From CAZEVY01 sp964515555 (lineage in GTDB: Bacteria; Acidobacteriota; Terriglobia; Bryobacterales; Bryobacteraceae), in assembly GCA_964515555.1 (NCBI GenBank), contig CAZEVY010000094.1, positions 1 through 21,401 on the forward strand: a stretch of 21,401 nucleotides of DNA. The letters are read 5' to 3'. The translations under genes and the position numbers were made by a program. Shown here piece by piece: positions 14,236 through 20,745 of this stretch; the stretch's first letter is position 1, and each line of letters begins with the position of its first letter. The notes under the pieces were generated by a model that was not told the origin of the DNA, did no database searches, and saw nothing but the letters and a program-made list of their open reading frames with translations.

Positions 14236-14430
14236 TCATGCGGCGGAGTCGGACTTGTTATGTCCGCGCCACTCGTGAAGCGCGGATAGAAAGTCCTCGA
14301 TCGGTTCGTCGTCCGGCCAGACGTCACCCAGGAGTTCGCGAGGGTCACTGACGCGACGCTTGCCCTGCTGTGCGATCAACTCGGCAATTGTCGGATTCGC
14401 ATGGAAGTTTTCGCGAGGATCGTTGGACAT
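14236..14430 (-). CDS. Probable orphan antitoxin-like protein
   Basis: This acidic 64-residue protein (MSNDPRENFHANPTIAELIA..., with VSDPRELLGDVWPDDE then EDFLSALHEWRG) resembles small proteins often encoded just before PIN toxins, in which a 'DPxELLGDxWPxDE...FLxALxEWR' tail is typical. That match is from memory. No toxin follows: the next gene on this strand is far off, and the response regulator gene ends 38 bases away on the other strand. The ATG at 14430 is preferred over the one at 14436 because GGAG lies 8 bases before it. TATACT about 20 bases further upstream could be a -10. It is probably an orphan antitoxin or a remnant of a pair. Confidence 0.6.
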   Translation of the reverse strand: MSNDPRENFHANPTIAELIAQQGKRRVSDPRELLGDVWPDDEPIEDFLSALHEWRGHNKSDSAA

Positions 14431-14543
14431 TTCCATGACTCCAAGCCGAGTATAGCATCCAGCCTGCGATTTCAGACCACCCGGAGAGATGTACCGCCGC
14501 GCGCCCGCCGCCCTCTGATATCGTGTGGAGCAGGAGACCTCCC

Positions 14544-14885
14544 GTGACGAGAAGAAACCTGTTGCTCTGGATCGCCGCCGCGGCGACGATGCTGGCCGCC
14601 GACATCACCGGCAAATGGAAGGCGGAGTTCACCACGCCGGACGGAACGCCGCGCACCAACACGTTCACCTTCAAGGTCGACGGCGCGAAGGTGACCGGCA
14701 GTGTCGCCGGCACTCAGGACGAGACCCCGATCCAGGACGGCAAGCTGAACGGAGACGACATTTCGTTCTCGGCGGAGCGCCCCTTCGGGCGGTTCGACTA
14801 CAAGGGCAAGATCGCCGGCAACGAGATCCGATTCAAGGTCTCCTTCGGCGACCAGAGTTTCGATATCGTCGCGAAGCGGTTGTGA
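14544..14885 (+). CDS. Small secreted beta-rich protein
   Basis: The 113-residue protein starts with a signal peptide (TRRNLLLWIAAAATMLAA, cleavage near 18). The mature part opens ITGKWKAEF and alternates short beta-like strands (NTFTFKVDGAKVTGSV, IQDGKLNGDDISFS, YKGKIAGNEIRFKV). Similar small 'GKWKAEF' secreted proteins are frequent in Acidobacteriota and Planctomycetes, with no established role. The GTG at 14544 is chosen because AGGAG lies 7 bases upstream; a GTG 21 bases earlier lacks this. The dehydrogenase gene starts 17 bases after the stop, so the two are probably co-transcribed. It could bind a carbohydrate or lipid, but nothing visible proves this. Confidence 0.75.
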   Translation: MTRRNLLLWIAAAATMLAADITGKWKAEFTTPDGTPRTNTFTFKVDGAKVTGSVAGTQDETPIQDGKLNGDDISFSAERPFGRFDYKGKIAGNEIRFKVSFGDQSFDIVAKRL

Positions 14886-14902
14886 AAAGGTAAACTGAGA
14901 CC

Positions 14903-16087
14903 ATGCGGAAATCCATCGTCCTGTTCGCGGCCGTGTGCGCCGGCGCCCTGTTCGCCTGGCAGCAGGCCGCCCTGAAGCTCCCGCCGCCGAATCACACCGA
15001 GTCGGCCAAAAATGGACCCCGCGTGATCGCGCGGCCCGACGGAGCGCGCCTGCAACTGCCCCAGGGCTTCCAGATCGAGGAGTACGCCTCGGGCTTCCAG
15101 CGGCCGCGCTTCATGGAGACCGGACCGGGCGGCGAGATCCTGCTGAGCGACATGACGAACAAAGGCGTCGTCTACGTGCTCCAGGACAAGGACAAGAACT
15201 TCCAGGCCGAGGAGCGCAAGGCCCTGATCGAAGGACTCGATCGTCCCTACGGCATGGCGTTCTGGAAGGACTACCTGTACGTCGCCGAGGCCACCGCGGT
15301 GAAGCGCTACAAGTACGACCGCAAGGCGATGAGCGCCGGCCCCGGCGAGATGGTGGTCGACATGAAGGACTTCGCCAAGGGGCACATCACGCGCACGGTG
15401 CTGTTCGACGCCAAGGGCGAGAAGATGTACGTGGCGGTCGGGTCGCAGTCGAACGTCGACAAGGGGGAAGACCCCAAGCGCGCCGCGATTAACCGCTACA
15501 ATCCCGACGGCACCGGCCACGAGATCTTCGCCGCCGGAACGCGCAACCCGATCGGCATGCGATGGTATCCGGGCTCGAACACGCTGTGGGCCGCCGTCCA
15601 GGAGCGCGATCACCTGGGCGACGACCTGGTCCCCGACTACTTCACGTCGATCAAGCAGGGCGGCTTCTACGGCTGGCCGTTCGCCTACATCGGGCCGAAT
15701 GAGGACCCGCGCCGCAAAGGCGAAGAGCCCGCTCTGGTGGCCAAGACGATCGTGCCCGACGTTCCCCTCGGCGCGCACGTGGCAGTGCTGGACGCCTGGT
15801 TCTACACGGGACGGCAGTTCCCCGCCGAGTATCGCGGAGGCGCGTTCCTGGCGCTCCACGGATCGTGGAACCGGGCGCAGCGGGTCGGCTACTCGGTGGT
15901 GTTCGTTCCGTTCAAGGGCGGCAAGCCGGCGGGCGCGCCGCGCGACTTCCTGACGGGCTGGATGATGTCTCCCGACAAGGTCGAAGTGTGGGGCCGTCCG
16001 GTCGGGCTGTTGCAGCTTCCCGACGGCAGCCTGCTGGTGAGCGACGACGGCGGCAACAAGATTTGGCGGATCTCCTACAAAGGCTGA
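14903..16087 (+). CDS. Secreted PQQ-type sugar (sorbosone) dehydrogenase
   Basis: The 394-residue protein is predicted to be periplasmic, with a signal peptide (RKSIVLFAAVCAGALFAW, about 1-19) and a beta-propeller of the glucose/sorbosone dehydrogenase family. Family marks are LPQGFQIEEYASG (52-64), RPYGMAF (about 113-119), the AAGTRNPIGMRWYPGS block (about 209-224), ERDHLGDDLVPDYF, GFYGWPFAY and LALHGSWNR. Characterised members oxidise sugars or sugar aldehydes with pyrroloquinoline quinone; cofactor and substrate here are inferred. No PQQ synthesis genes are in the window. The ATG at 14903 has only a weak AAAAGG site 12 bases upstream. The 3' end overlaps the start of the cytochrome gene, its likely electron acceptor. 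Confidence 0.87.
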   Translation: MRKSIVLFAAVCAGALFAWQQAALKLPPPNHTESAKNGPRVIARPDGARLQLPQGFQIEEYASGFQRPRFMETGPGGEILLSDMTNKGVVYVLQDKDKNFQAEERKALIEGLDRPYGMAFWKDYLYVAEATAVKRYKYDRKAMSAGPGEMVVDMKDFAKGHITRTVLFDAKGEKMYVAVGSQSNVDKGEDPKRAAINRYNPDGTGHEIFAAGTRNPIGMRWYPGSNTLWAAVQERDHLGDDLVPDYFTSIKQGGFYGWPFAYIGPNEDPRRKGEEPALVAKTIVPDVPLGAHVAVLDAWFYTGRQFPAEYRGGAFLALHGSWNRAQRVGYSVVFVPFKGGKPAGAPRDFLTGWMMSPDKVEVWGRPVGLLQLPDGSLLVSDDGGNKIWRISYKG

Positions 16088-16692
16088 TCGTCTGCGCGGC
16101 CCTGACCGCCGCAACCGCATCGGCGCAGTCGAAGCCGTTTTCGCACCGCGCGCATCTGAAGCTCGGCCTGCAGTGCGCGGCGTGTCACGCGTCGGCGGCG
16201 GCAAGCACGCGCGTCGAGGACAACAATCTGCCGGAGGCGCGGACCTGCGCGTCGTGTCACGGGAAGGTGGCGATTCCGCCGCCGCGCGCGACGCTGGTGA
16301 CGAAGTTCTCCCACCTGCAGCACCTGAAGATGGGGAACTTCGGGAAGCTGATCGCGGCGGCCATCGACTCGAAGACGTACCTCGCGCCACCGGGCGATAT
16401 CCGCCGACACCTGAACAGCCCGAACGCCTGCGCGGCCTGCCATCGCGGGATGGAGGAATCGGACGCGGTCTCGAAGGCCGACATGCCGCAGATGGCCGAC
16501 TGCATCGTGTGCCACAACCAGATCGAGCCGCCGTTCAGTTGCGAGCAGTGCCACGCGCGCGGCCCGCACCTGAGTCCGACGAGTCATACACCGGCCTTCG
16601 CCGACGCGCATAGCACCGGGAAGATGAAGCTCGACAAGCCGTCGTGCGTGATCTGCCACGGACGGCAGTTCCGCTGCATGGGGTGCCACTAA
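16063..16692 (+). CDS. Heptaheme c-type cytochrome
   Basis: Predicted exported multiheme electron carrier. Seven CXXCH heme sites occur in order: CAACH, CASCH, CAACH, CIVCH, CEQCH, CVICH and a final CMGCH that ends the protein. Extra histidines (FSHRAHLKLG, KFSHLQHLKMG) could serve as distal ligands, as in cytochrome c7/c3-like proteins. No ATG, GTG or normal start lies near the first heme. The best fit is TTG at 16063, giving MADLLQRLIVCAALTAATASAQ, a good signal peptide, 209 residues in all and a 25-base overlap with the dehydrogenase gene. CTG at 16084 is another possibility. Overlap suggests translational coupling and a joint redox function. The reading of the seven hemes is direct; the start is uncertain. 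Confidence 0.85.
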   Translation: MADLLQRLIVCAALTAATASAQSKPFSHRAHLKLGLQCAACHASAAASTRVEDNNLPEARTCASCHGKVAIPPPRATLVTKFSHLQHLKMGNFGKLIAAAIDSKTYLAPPGDIRRHLNSPNACAACHRGMEESDAVSKADMPQMADCIVCHNQIEPPFSCEQCHARGPHLSPTSHTPAFADAHSTGKMKLDKPSCVICHGRQFRCMGCH

Positions 16693-16731
16693 GTTCCGCT
16701 CACTTCGGCGGCGGCTCAGTCCCGTGCTTCG

Positions 16732-17922
16732 TCAGCGGCCGTTCGTCCCTCGATCCGCCACCACCGCGACCACGTCGACGGCGAAGGACGCGTCTAGCGA
16801 CGGCAGGCCTTCGAACAGCAGCATGGTGCTGGCCGGCGGGCGCGAGCGGTCGTAGAACTCGAAGCGCAGCGCACGCACCTTGTCGGTCATGACCGAGCTG
16901 AGCGGATAGATGGATGACATGGCCACATGGCGCAGCGACGCACCGGTCGGCTCCATCGACTTGGAGAGACGCTCGAAGGCCAGGCGCACGTCATCGTCCT
17001 GCGCGCGGAAGGCCAGCTGCGACCCGGACAGCGCGACTCGCCCGGCGCCCACCAGCGCCACCTGCGAGTAGTTCGGCGAGGAAGCCAGGCCGGGCGGATT
17101 CACCAGCTTCAAGGGCGCGCCCGGCGGCGACTTCAGGCGCGCCACGGCCTCGCACTCCACGAGCCCCCGGGTGTGGCCGCGCTGCATCTGCACGAAGTTC
17201 AGCGCCGCATTCGGGTACTCGGCGCCGGCCAGCCGGCGAACCGCGTCCAGGTCGTGCAGCGACGAGCAGAAGCACGTCGCCCGCATCACATCGGCGGGGG
17301 CGAGCCCGGCGCCCGCCAGCGCGGTGCGCAACTGCCCGATCGACTTGGCCGCCAGGGGCTCGATGTTGAGCAGCTCCTCGTCGGCCGAGACCGCCTGGCC
17401 GGAGAGAAACGCCAGGCCATGCGGATTCACGTCGCGCCGCCCGGCCGAGACGGCTTCGAGTACCACCTGCGCGCCTTCCATCGGGAGCGCGCCGACCTGC
17501 ACGACGGTGATCACCGGCAGCGCGGCGCGGCGGGCGGAGAACTCCTCGCTGACGACCGCCTGGACGCGGCGCAGATCGCCGGTCCCCGCCACGAAGGCGC
17601 GCAGGCGGACGATGTTCGCGCCGCCGTTGAGGCGTCCGATCGCTTTGATGCCGTCGCGGACCTGCTGCGAGAGCAGTCCCTTGGGGCTCATCGGCGCGAC
17701 CTGAAAGGAGAGCTTGCGCGTCTCGGCGACGATGGCCGCCGGCGGATCGGGAAGGTCTTCCAGCGTCTGCGTGACCTCGGTCTTGGCCTTCTTCTTCCCC
17801 AGAACCTTCTCTTCGAGGACCGGCGGAAGGACCAGGTCGTCTTCCTGCTTCTTGCGTTTTTGCGGCTGCGATACCTGCGCGAGCGCGAGGATCGCCAGCG
17901 CGGTGACGAAAACTCGAAGCAT
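16732..17922 (-). CDS. Exported protein with three Rid (YjgF/RidA)-like domains
   Basis: The 396-residue protein has a signal peptide (LRVFVTALAILALAQVSQ), then a charged, lysine-rich linker (20-60). Three Rid-like alpha-beta units follow: about 70-160 (GLLSQQVRDGIKAIGRLNGG), 165-263 (FLSGQAVSADEELL; DVMRATCFCSSLHDLDAVRR) and 285-388 (HVAMSSIYPLSSVMTDKVR; STMLLFEGLPSLDASFAVDV). Classic RidA is a cytosolic single domain that removes reactive imines using an arginine in PARxxVxVxxLP. At that place these domains read PVITVVQVGALP, ALNFVQMQRG and PASTMLLFEGLP, so no domain has it. It is probably a structural or binding protein rather than a deaminase. It lies 45 bases downstream of the aldolase gene, on the same strand. 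Confidence 0.8.
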   Translation of the reverse strand: MLRVFVTALAILALAQVSQPQKRKKQEDDLVLPPVLEEKVLGKKKAKTEVTQTLEDLPDPPAAIVAETRKLSFQVAPMSPKGLLSQQVRDGIKAIGRLNGGANIVRLRAFVAGTGDLRRVQAVVSEEFSARRAALPVITVVQVGALPMEGAQVVLEAVSAGRRDVNPHGLAFLSGQAVSADEELLNIEPLAAKSIGQLRTALAGAGLAPADVMRATCFCSSLHDLDAVRRLAGAEYPNAALNFVQMQRGHTRGLVECEAVARLKSPPGAPLKLVNPPGLASSPNYSQVALVGAGRVALSGSQLAFRAQDDDVRLAFERLSKSMEPTGASLRHVAMSSIYPLSSVMTDKVRALRFEFYDRSRPPASTMLLFEGLPSLDASFAVDVVAVVADRGTNGR

Positions 17923-17967
17923 CTCTTCGAGTCGATTCTATCACTCGGGCGGCGGATGCCCGGCGCG

Positions 17968-18852
17968 CTACCCCTTCAGGTCGCGGAGGGCTTCCTCGAT
18001 CTCGCGGCGTGCCTCGGGACTCGCCGGACACAGCGGCAGGCGCGGCGGGCCGCCGTAGTAGCCGTTCAGGTCCATGGCGTACTTGAGGCCGGGAATTCCG
18101 TATTTGGACGTGACTAACTGCGCGGCGCGGGCGATGCGGCTCTGCCAGTCGCGCGCGGCCTCGGTCTCGCGCGTGCGGTGCGCCTCCCAGAGCGCGATCA
18201 CCGAATAGGGCGCGGCGTTGGCGTAGGCGAGCACAGCGCCGACTGCGCCCGCTTCGAGCGACGGCTGCAGCGTCGGCGCCGACCCGACGAGCACCTGGAA
18301 GCCGGGCTTCACCTCGCGAATCATCTGCATGACCTTTTCGAGATTGCCGGAACTCTCCTTGATCGCGACGATGTTGGGGTGCTCCGAGAGCGCCACCACG
18401 GCTTCGACGGGGATATCGACACCGGTGGTCTGCGGCCAGTTGTAGATCATCAGGGGAATCCTGGACTGGTCGGCGACGGCGCGGAAGTAGAGCGCCTGGG
18501 CGTCGGCGCGATTGACGAGGTTCTTGTAGTAGTGCGGCGTGCGCACCATGGCGGCCTTGTAGCCCATCGACGCGGCGCGATTGGTGAGGTCCACCGTCTC
18601 GCGCACGCTCTCGACGCCGGTGCCGGCGAGGAGCAGCTTCTCGGGCGCGGCGAACTCGGCGACCCACTCCCAGAGCTGAAGCTTTTCCTCGGGCGTGAGC
18701 ATGACGCTCTCGCCGGTCGACCCGCAGACCACGTAGCCGGCCAGCGCCAGCGCGTTCCACTTCCCGACGTTGTGGCGGAGCTTGGCCTTGTAGAGGTTGC
18801 CTTCGTGGTCGAACGGCGTGGCGATCGGCGGGAAAATGCCGTGGAGGTTCAT
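17968..18852 (-). CDS. DapA-superfamily aldolase, 4-hydroxy-2-oxoglutarate aldolase-like
   Basis: The 294-residue TIM-barrel class I aldolase/lyase has the pyruvate-binding GSTGE (44-48), catalytic Y137 in MIYNWP, and Schiff-base lysine K165 in VAIKESSGN. True dihydrodipicolinate synthases usually have Arg after the tyrosine loop (YNVPSRTG). Here the loop is YNWPQTTG, without Arg, as in 4-hydroxy-2-oxoglutarate aldolases. LLLAGTGVESVRETV and LSEHPNIV also resemble that branch. The annotation dapA would therefore be misleading; a role in hydroxyproline or sugar-acid breakdown is more likely. It starts 49 bases after the atpE stop and the Rid-like gene follows after 45 bases, so it may be read through from the atp transcript. 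Confidence 0.82.
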   Translation of the reverse strand: MNLHGIFPPIATPFDHEGNLYKAKLRHNVGKWNALALAGYVVCGSTGESVMLTPEEKLQLWEWVAEFAAPEKLLLAGTGVESVRETVDLTNRAASMGYKAAMVRTPHYYKNLVNRADAQALYFRAVADQSRIPLMIYNWPQTTGVDIPVEAVVALSEHPNIVAIKESSGNLEKVMQMIREVKPGFQVLVGSAPTLQPSLEAGAVGAVLAYANAAPYSVIALWEAHRTRETEAARDWQSRIARAAQLVTSKYGIPGLKYAMDLNGYYGGPPRLPLCPASPEARREIEEALRDLKG

Positions 18853-18901
18853 GGGGGAATGCGGGGCGAACCCGAAAGTCCGCCCCGCGAAGAGTCCTGC
18901 G

Positions 18902-19222
18902 CTAGCCGACGATCAACTGGTAGAAGACGACCACCAGCGTGTAGAGCGCCAGCGACTCGATCAGCGCCAGTCCGAGAATCAGCGCGCCGCGAATATTCGC
19001 CGCCGCTCCCGGATTCCGCGCCATCGACTCGACAGCCGCCGCCGTCGCCTTGCCCTGCGCCAGTCCGCAAATGCCGCTGGCGATCGCCATCGAGAGGCCG
19101 AACGTCACGGCCACCCAGTTGACGCCGGACTTGGCCGGCGCCGCCGCGCCGCCTTCCTGCGCCATCATCGGCGCCGCCAGAGCGAACAACGCCACCATCA
19201 ACAACACAGCCTTGAGTTTCAT
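18902..19222 (-). CDS. atpE: ATP synthase Fo subunit c, with N-terminal extension
   Basis: Rotor ring subunit of F-type ATP synthase. The 106 residues exceed the usual 70-90 because of an N-terminal hydrophobic, signal-like extension (MKLKAVLLMVALFALAAPMMAQ) and an Ala/Gly linker before the hairpin. Helix 1 spans about 33-62, the polar loop is ARNPGA (68-73), and helix 2 spans about 78-103 with ion-binding E89. Q56, E89, S90 and Y94 match in identity and spacing the sodium-ligating positions of the Ilyobacter tartaricus c ring (Q32, E65, S66, Y70). The ATG at 19222 is chosen because AAGGAG lies 9 bases upstream; longer starts lack a site. It is last in an Fo-only cluster, 123 bases after atpB. 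Confidence 0.93.
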   Translation of the reverse strand: MKLKAVLLMVALFALAAPMMAQEGGAAAPAKSGVNWVAVTFGLSMAIASGICGLAQGKATAAAVESMARNPGAAANIRGALILGLALIESLALYTLVVVFYQLIVG

Positions 19223-19312
19223 CTTTCGTTTCTCCTTCGTTATGAATCGCGCCCCGGAGGTGGTTCCCGTCATCCTCTTGCAGCCGGGCTCACGCGGAGC
19301 GCGGATAAGTCC

Positions 19313-19338
19313 GGCAAAAACGTCGGTACGTTTTTGCC
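19313..19338 (-). promoter_or_regulatory. Perfect 11-bp inverted repeat between atpB and atpE
   Basis: GGCAAAAACGT (19313-19323) and ACGTTTTTGCC (19328-19338) are exact complements around a 4-base loop. The hairpin begins 7 bases after the atpB stop on the minus strand. The T tract lies inside the 3' arm and is followed by GCC, so a classical terminator is unlikely. A processing or mRNA-stability element, or partial attenuation before the highly expressed c subunit, are options. Confidence 0.6.
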
Positions 19339-19345
19339 ATGAGTC

Positions 19346-20080
19346 CTAATGATCGTGCGCGACGGCGCCCTGCACGTAAACCATCGTCAGCAGCGCGAAA
19401 ACATATGCCTGTAGGAACGAGACGAACACGTGCAGGCCCATGAAAACCACCGGCGCGAGAAAATACGTCAACATGAGAAAGACGATCGTCACCTGCTCGC
19501 CCGCGAACATGTTGGCGTACAGACGAATCGTCAACGAGAGCGGCCGCGCCAGGTTGCTGATGATCTCAATCGGCACCATCAGCGGCGTCAGCCACACTGG
19601 CACTCCGCCGGTGAAGTGCGCCAGGTACTTCGCGAGGCCCTGCTCGCGAACGCCCATCAGGTTGTAATAGCCGAACGTCACCAGCGCGCAGCCGAGCGTC
19701 ACCGGAGGGAACATGGTCGGCGATTCGAACGCCGGAATAATACCGATCAGGTTGCAGAACAGGATGAAGAAAAACAGCGTCGCGAACATCGAAAGGTAGT
19801 GCGGTCCGTGGTGGCCCATCACTTCCTCCGACTGCCCGCGCAGGAAGCCGTAGAAAATCTCGATGGTGTGCTGCAACCCGCCCGGCCGGTCGGCCGAGAG
19901 CCGCGGGCGCGCCAGCGCGGCGATCAGCATGATCAGCAAAACCACCAGAATCTCGACGGTGATGAAGTTCGCCCACGGCTTGGCGTGGGCCTGCATCCCG
20001 ACTAGCTCCAGCGCCGCGTTGCCTACGCCCGCCAGGTAATTATTGAAGAGCGCTGTGATCCACAGCTCATGTTCTGGCAT
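19346..20080 (-). CDS. atpB: ATP synthase Fo subunit a
   Basis: Membrane subunit that forms the ion half-channels facing the c ring. The 244 residues contain five to six hydrophobic helices (about 38-57, 95-115, 125-142, 163-180, 195-213 and 216-237). The essential arginine is R186 in LSLTIRLYANMFAGEQ, the family's most conserved block. ATGs further in would lose the first conserved part, so the ATG at 20080 is kept. It lies inside the last codons of the upstream atpI-like gene (14-base overlap), which implies coupled translation. Subunit c follows after a 123-base gap with a hairpin. Subunit b and the F1 genes are not present in the window. Confidence 0.95.
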   Translation of the reverse strand: MPEHELWITALFNNYLAGVGNAALELVGMQAHAKPWANFITVEILVVLLIMLIAALARPRLSADRPGGLQHTIEIFYGFLRGQSEEVMGHHGPHYLSMFATLFFFILFCNLIGIIPAFESPTMFPPVTLGCALVTFGYYNLMGVREQGLAKYLAHFTGGVPVWLTPLMVPIEIISNLARPLSLTIRLYANMFAGEQVTIVFLMLTYFLAPVVFMGLHVFVSFLQAYVFALLTMVYVQGAVAHDH

Positions 20081-20447
20081 GGAAGATTTCGTACAGGATC
20101 TCGGCCATCACCGCCGCGCCTGCCACCAGCAGGCCCGCCAGCAGGCCGGTGAGTCTTGCTCCGAAGTATCTCACTATAACATAGCCCCCCATGGCCAGCA
20201 GCATGTAGCGCAAGCATAGGAACACGACGACGCGCCGCCGCGGGCGCCCGCCCGATCCGAGCGACGCCACGAACTGGTCGAGCCAGCGGAAGTTCATCGT
20301 CGACGCGGCCCCGCCGGCGAAGAAGCTCAGTCCCCATTGCCAATCGCGCGCGATCGCGCCGCCGGCGGCGCCCGCCGCCGTGATCGCCATCGCGAACAGG
20401 TAGATTCGGCGGAGTGCGCCGCCGGCGATCGGCCCCTCAGCGTCCAT
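20067..20447 (-). CDS. atpI: ATP synthase subunit I (AtpI/UncI-like)
   Basis: The 126-residue membrane protein has four likely helices (about 14-32, 38-50, 75-92 and 97-116), with the conserved-looking WGLSFFAGGAASTMNFRWL stretch near the second. It fits the ATP synthase I chain family, encoded ahead of atpB in many atp operons and reported to help c-ring assembly or ion supply. The ATG at 20447 overlaps the upstream atpZ-like gene by 11 bases. A longer frame to 20534 would add a serine-rich tail antisense to nothing conserved and is not favoured. The 3' end overlaps atpB. Similarity is mainly by topology and position, so the family call is moderate. Confidence 0.75.
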   Translation of the reverse strand: MDAEGPIAGGALRRIYLFAMAITAAGAAGGAIARDWQWGLSFFAGGAASTMNFRWLDQFVASLGSGGRPRRRVVVFLCLRYMLLAMGGYVIVRYFGARLTGLLAGLLVAGAAVMAEILYEIFHART

Positions 20448-20682
20448 TGGTCTTCGAGAGCTCACGCACCACGGAAACGAAGCCGGCGACGATGCCGATG
20501 AAGAAGAAGACGATTCGCAGGAACGTCGTGCCAAACAGGCGGTCGAGCAGGTAGCCCATCAGGTAGCCGATGAACATCGCCGACGGAATCAGGAACGCGA
20601 TCGTCGAATAGCGGCCGAAGTGCGCCCAGATGTTGTCGGGCTGTTGCCGGGGCGGGGGCTTTGGTGCGCTCACCGCCTTCAT
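20437..20682 (-). CDS. AtpZ/AtpI-family small membrane protein
   Basis: The 81-residue protein has two helices (about 26-47 and 53-73) joined by the short polar loop LDRLFGTTF. The first helix ends MGYLLDRLFG, and the second has FFFIGIVAGFVSVVREL. This matches the AtpZ (F1Fo accessory, 'AtpZ/AtpI') family, usually the first gene of an atp cluster. The N-terminal 20 residues are proline-rich and cytoplasmic. It overlaps the atpI-like gene by 11 bases and opens the Fo operon. The ATG at 20682 is 10 bases downstream of a small palindrome, and no strong ribosome site is seen. A divergent promoter region of 63 bases separates it from dcd. Confidence 0.78.
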   Translation of the reverse strand: MKAVSAPKPPPRQQPDNIWAHFGRYSTIAFLIPSAMFIGYLMGYLLDRLFGTTFLRIVFFFIGIVAGFVSVVRELSKTNGR

Positions 20683-20692
20683 TGTCTCGCAG

Positions 20693-20707
20693 CGCTCCGT
20701 GGGAGCG
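20693..20707. promoter_or_regulatory. Small palindrome in the atpZ-dcd divergent region
   Basis: CGCTCC-GTG-GGAGCG is a perfect 6-bp inverted repeat in the 63-base gap between divergent genes, 10 bases upstream of the atpZ start. It could be an operator or a 5' leader hairpin of the atp transcript. TACACT at 20733-20738 could be a -10 for dcd. Confidence 0.3.
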
Positions 20708-20745
20708 TCGCCCAGGGGGTCGCCCCGGCGTTACACTGACCGGGT

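Noticed and set aside
14798..16390. 530-residue minus-strand open frame
   Set aside because: Antisense to the dehydrogenase and heptaheme cytochrome, both of which show clear motifs.
16732..17922. Single-domain RidA deaminase
   Set aside because: Length, three repeated units, the signal peptide and the missing arginine argue against a classic RidA enzyme.
16991..18760. 589-residue minus-strand open frame
   Set aside because: Out-of-frame reading of the aldolase and Rid-like genes; arginine-rich with no motifs.
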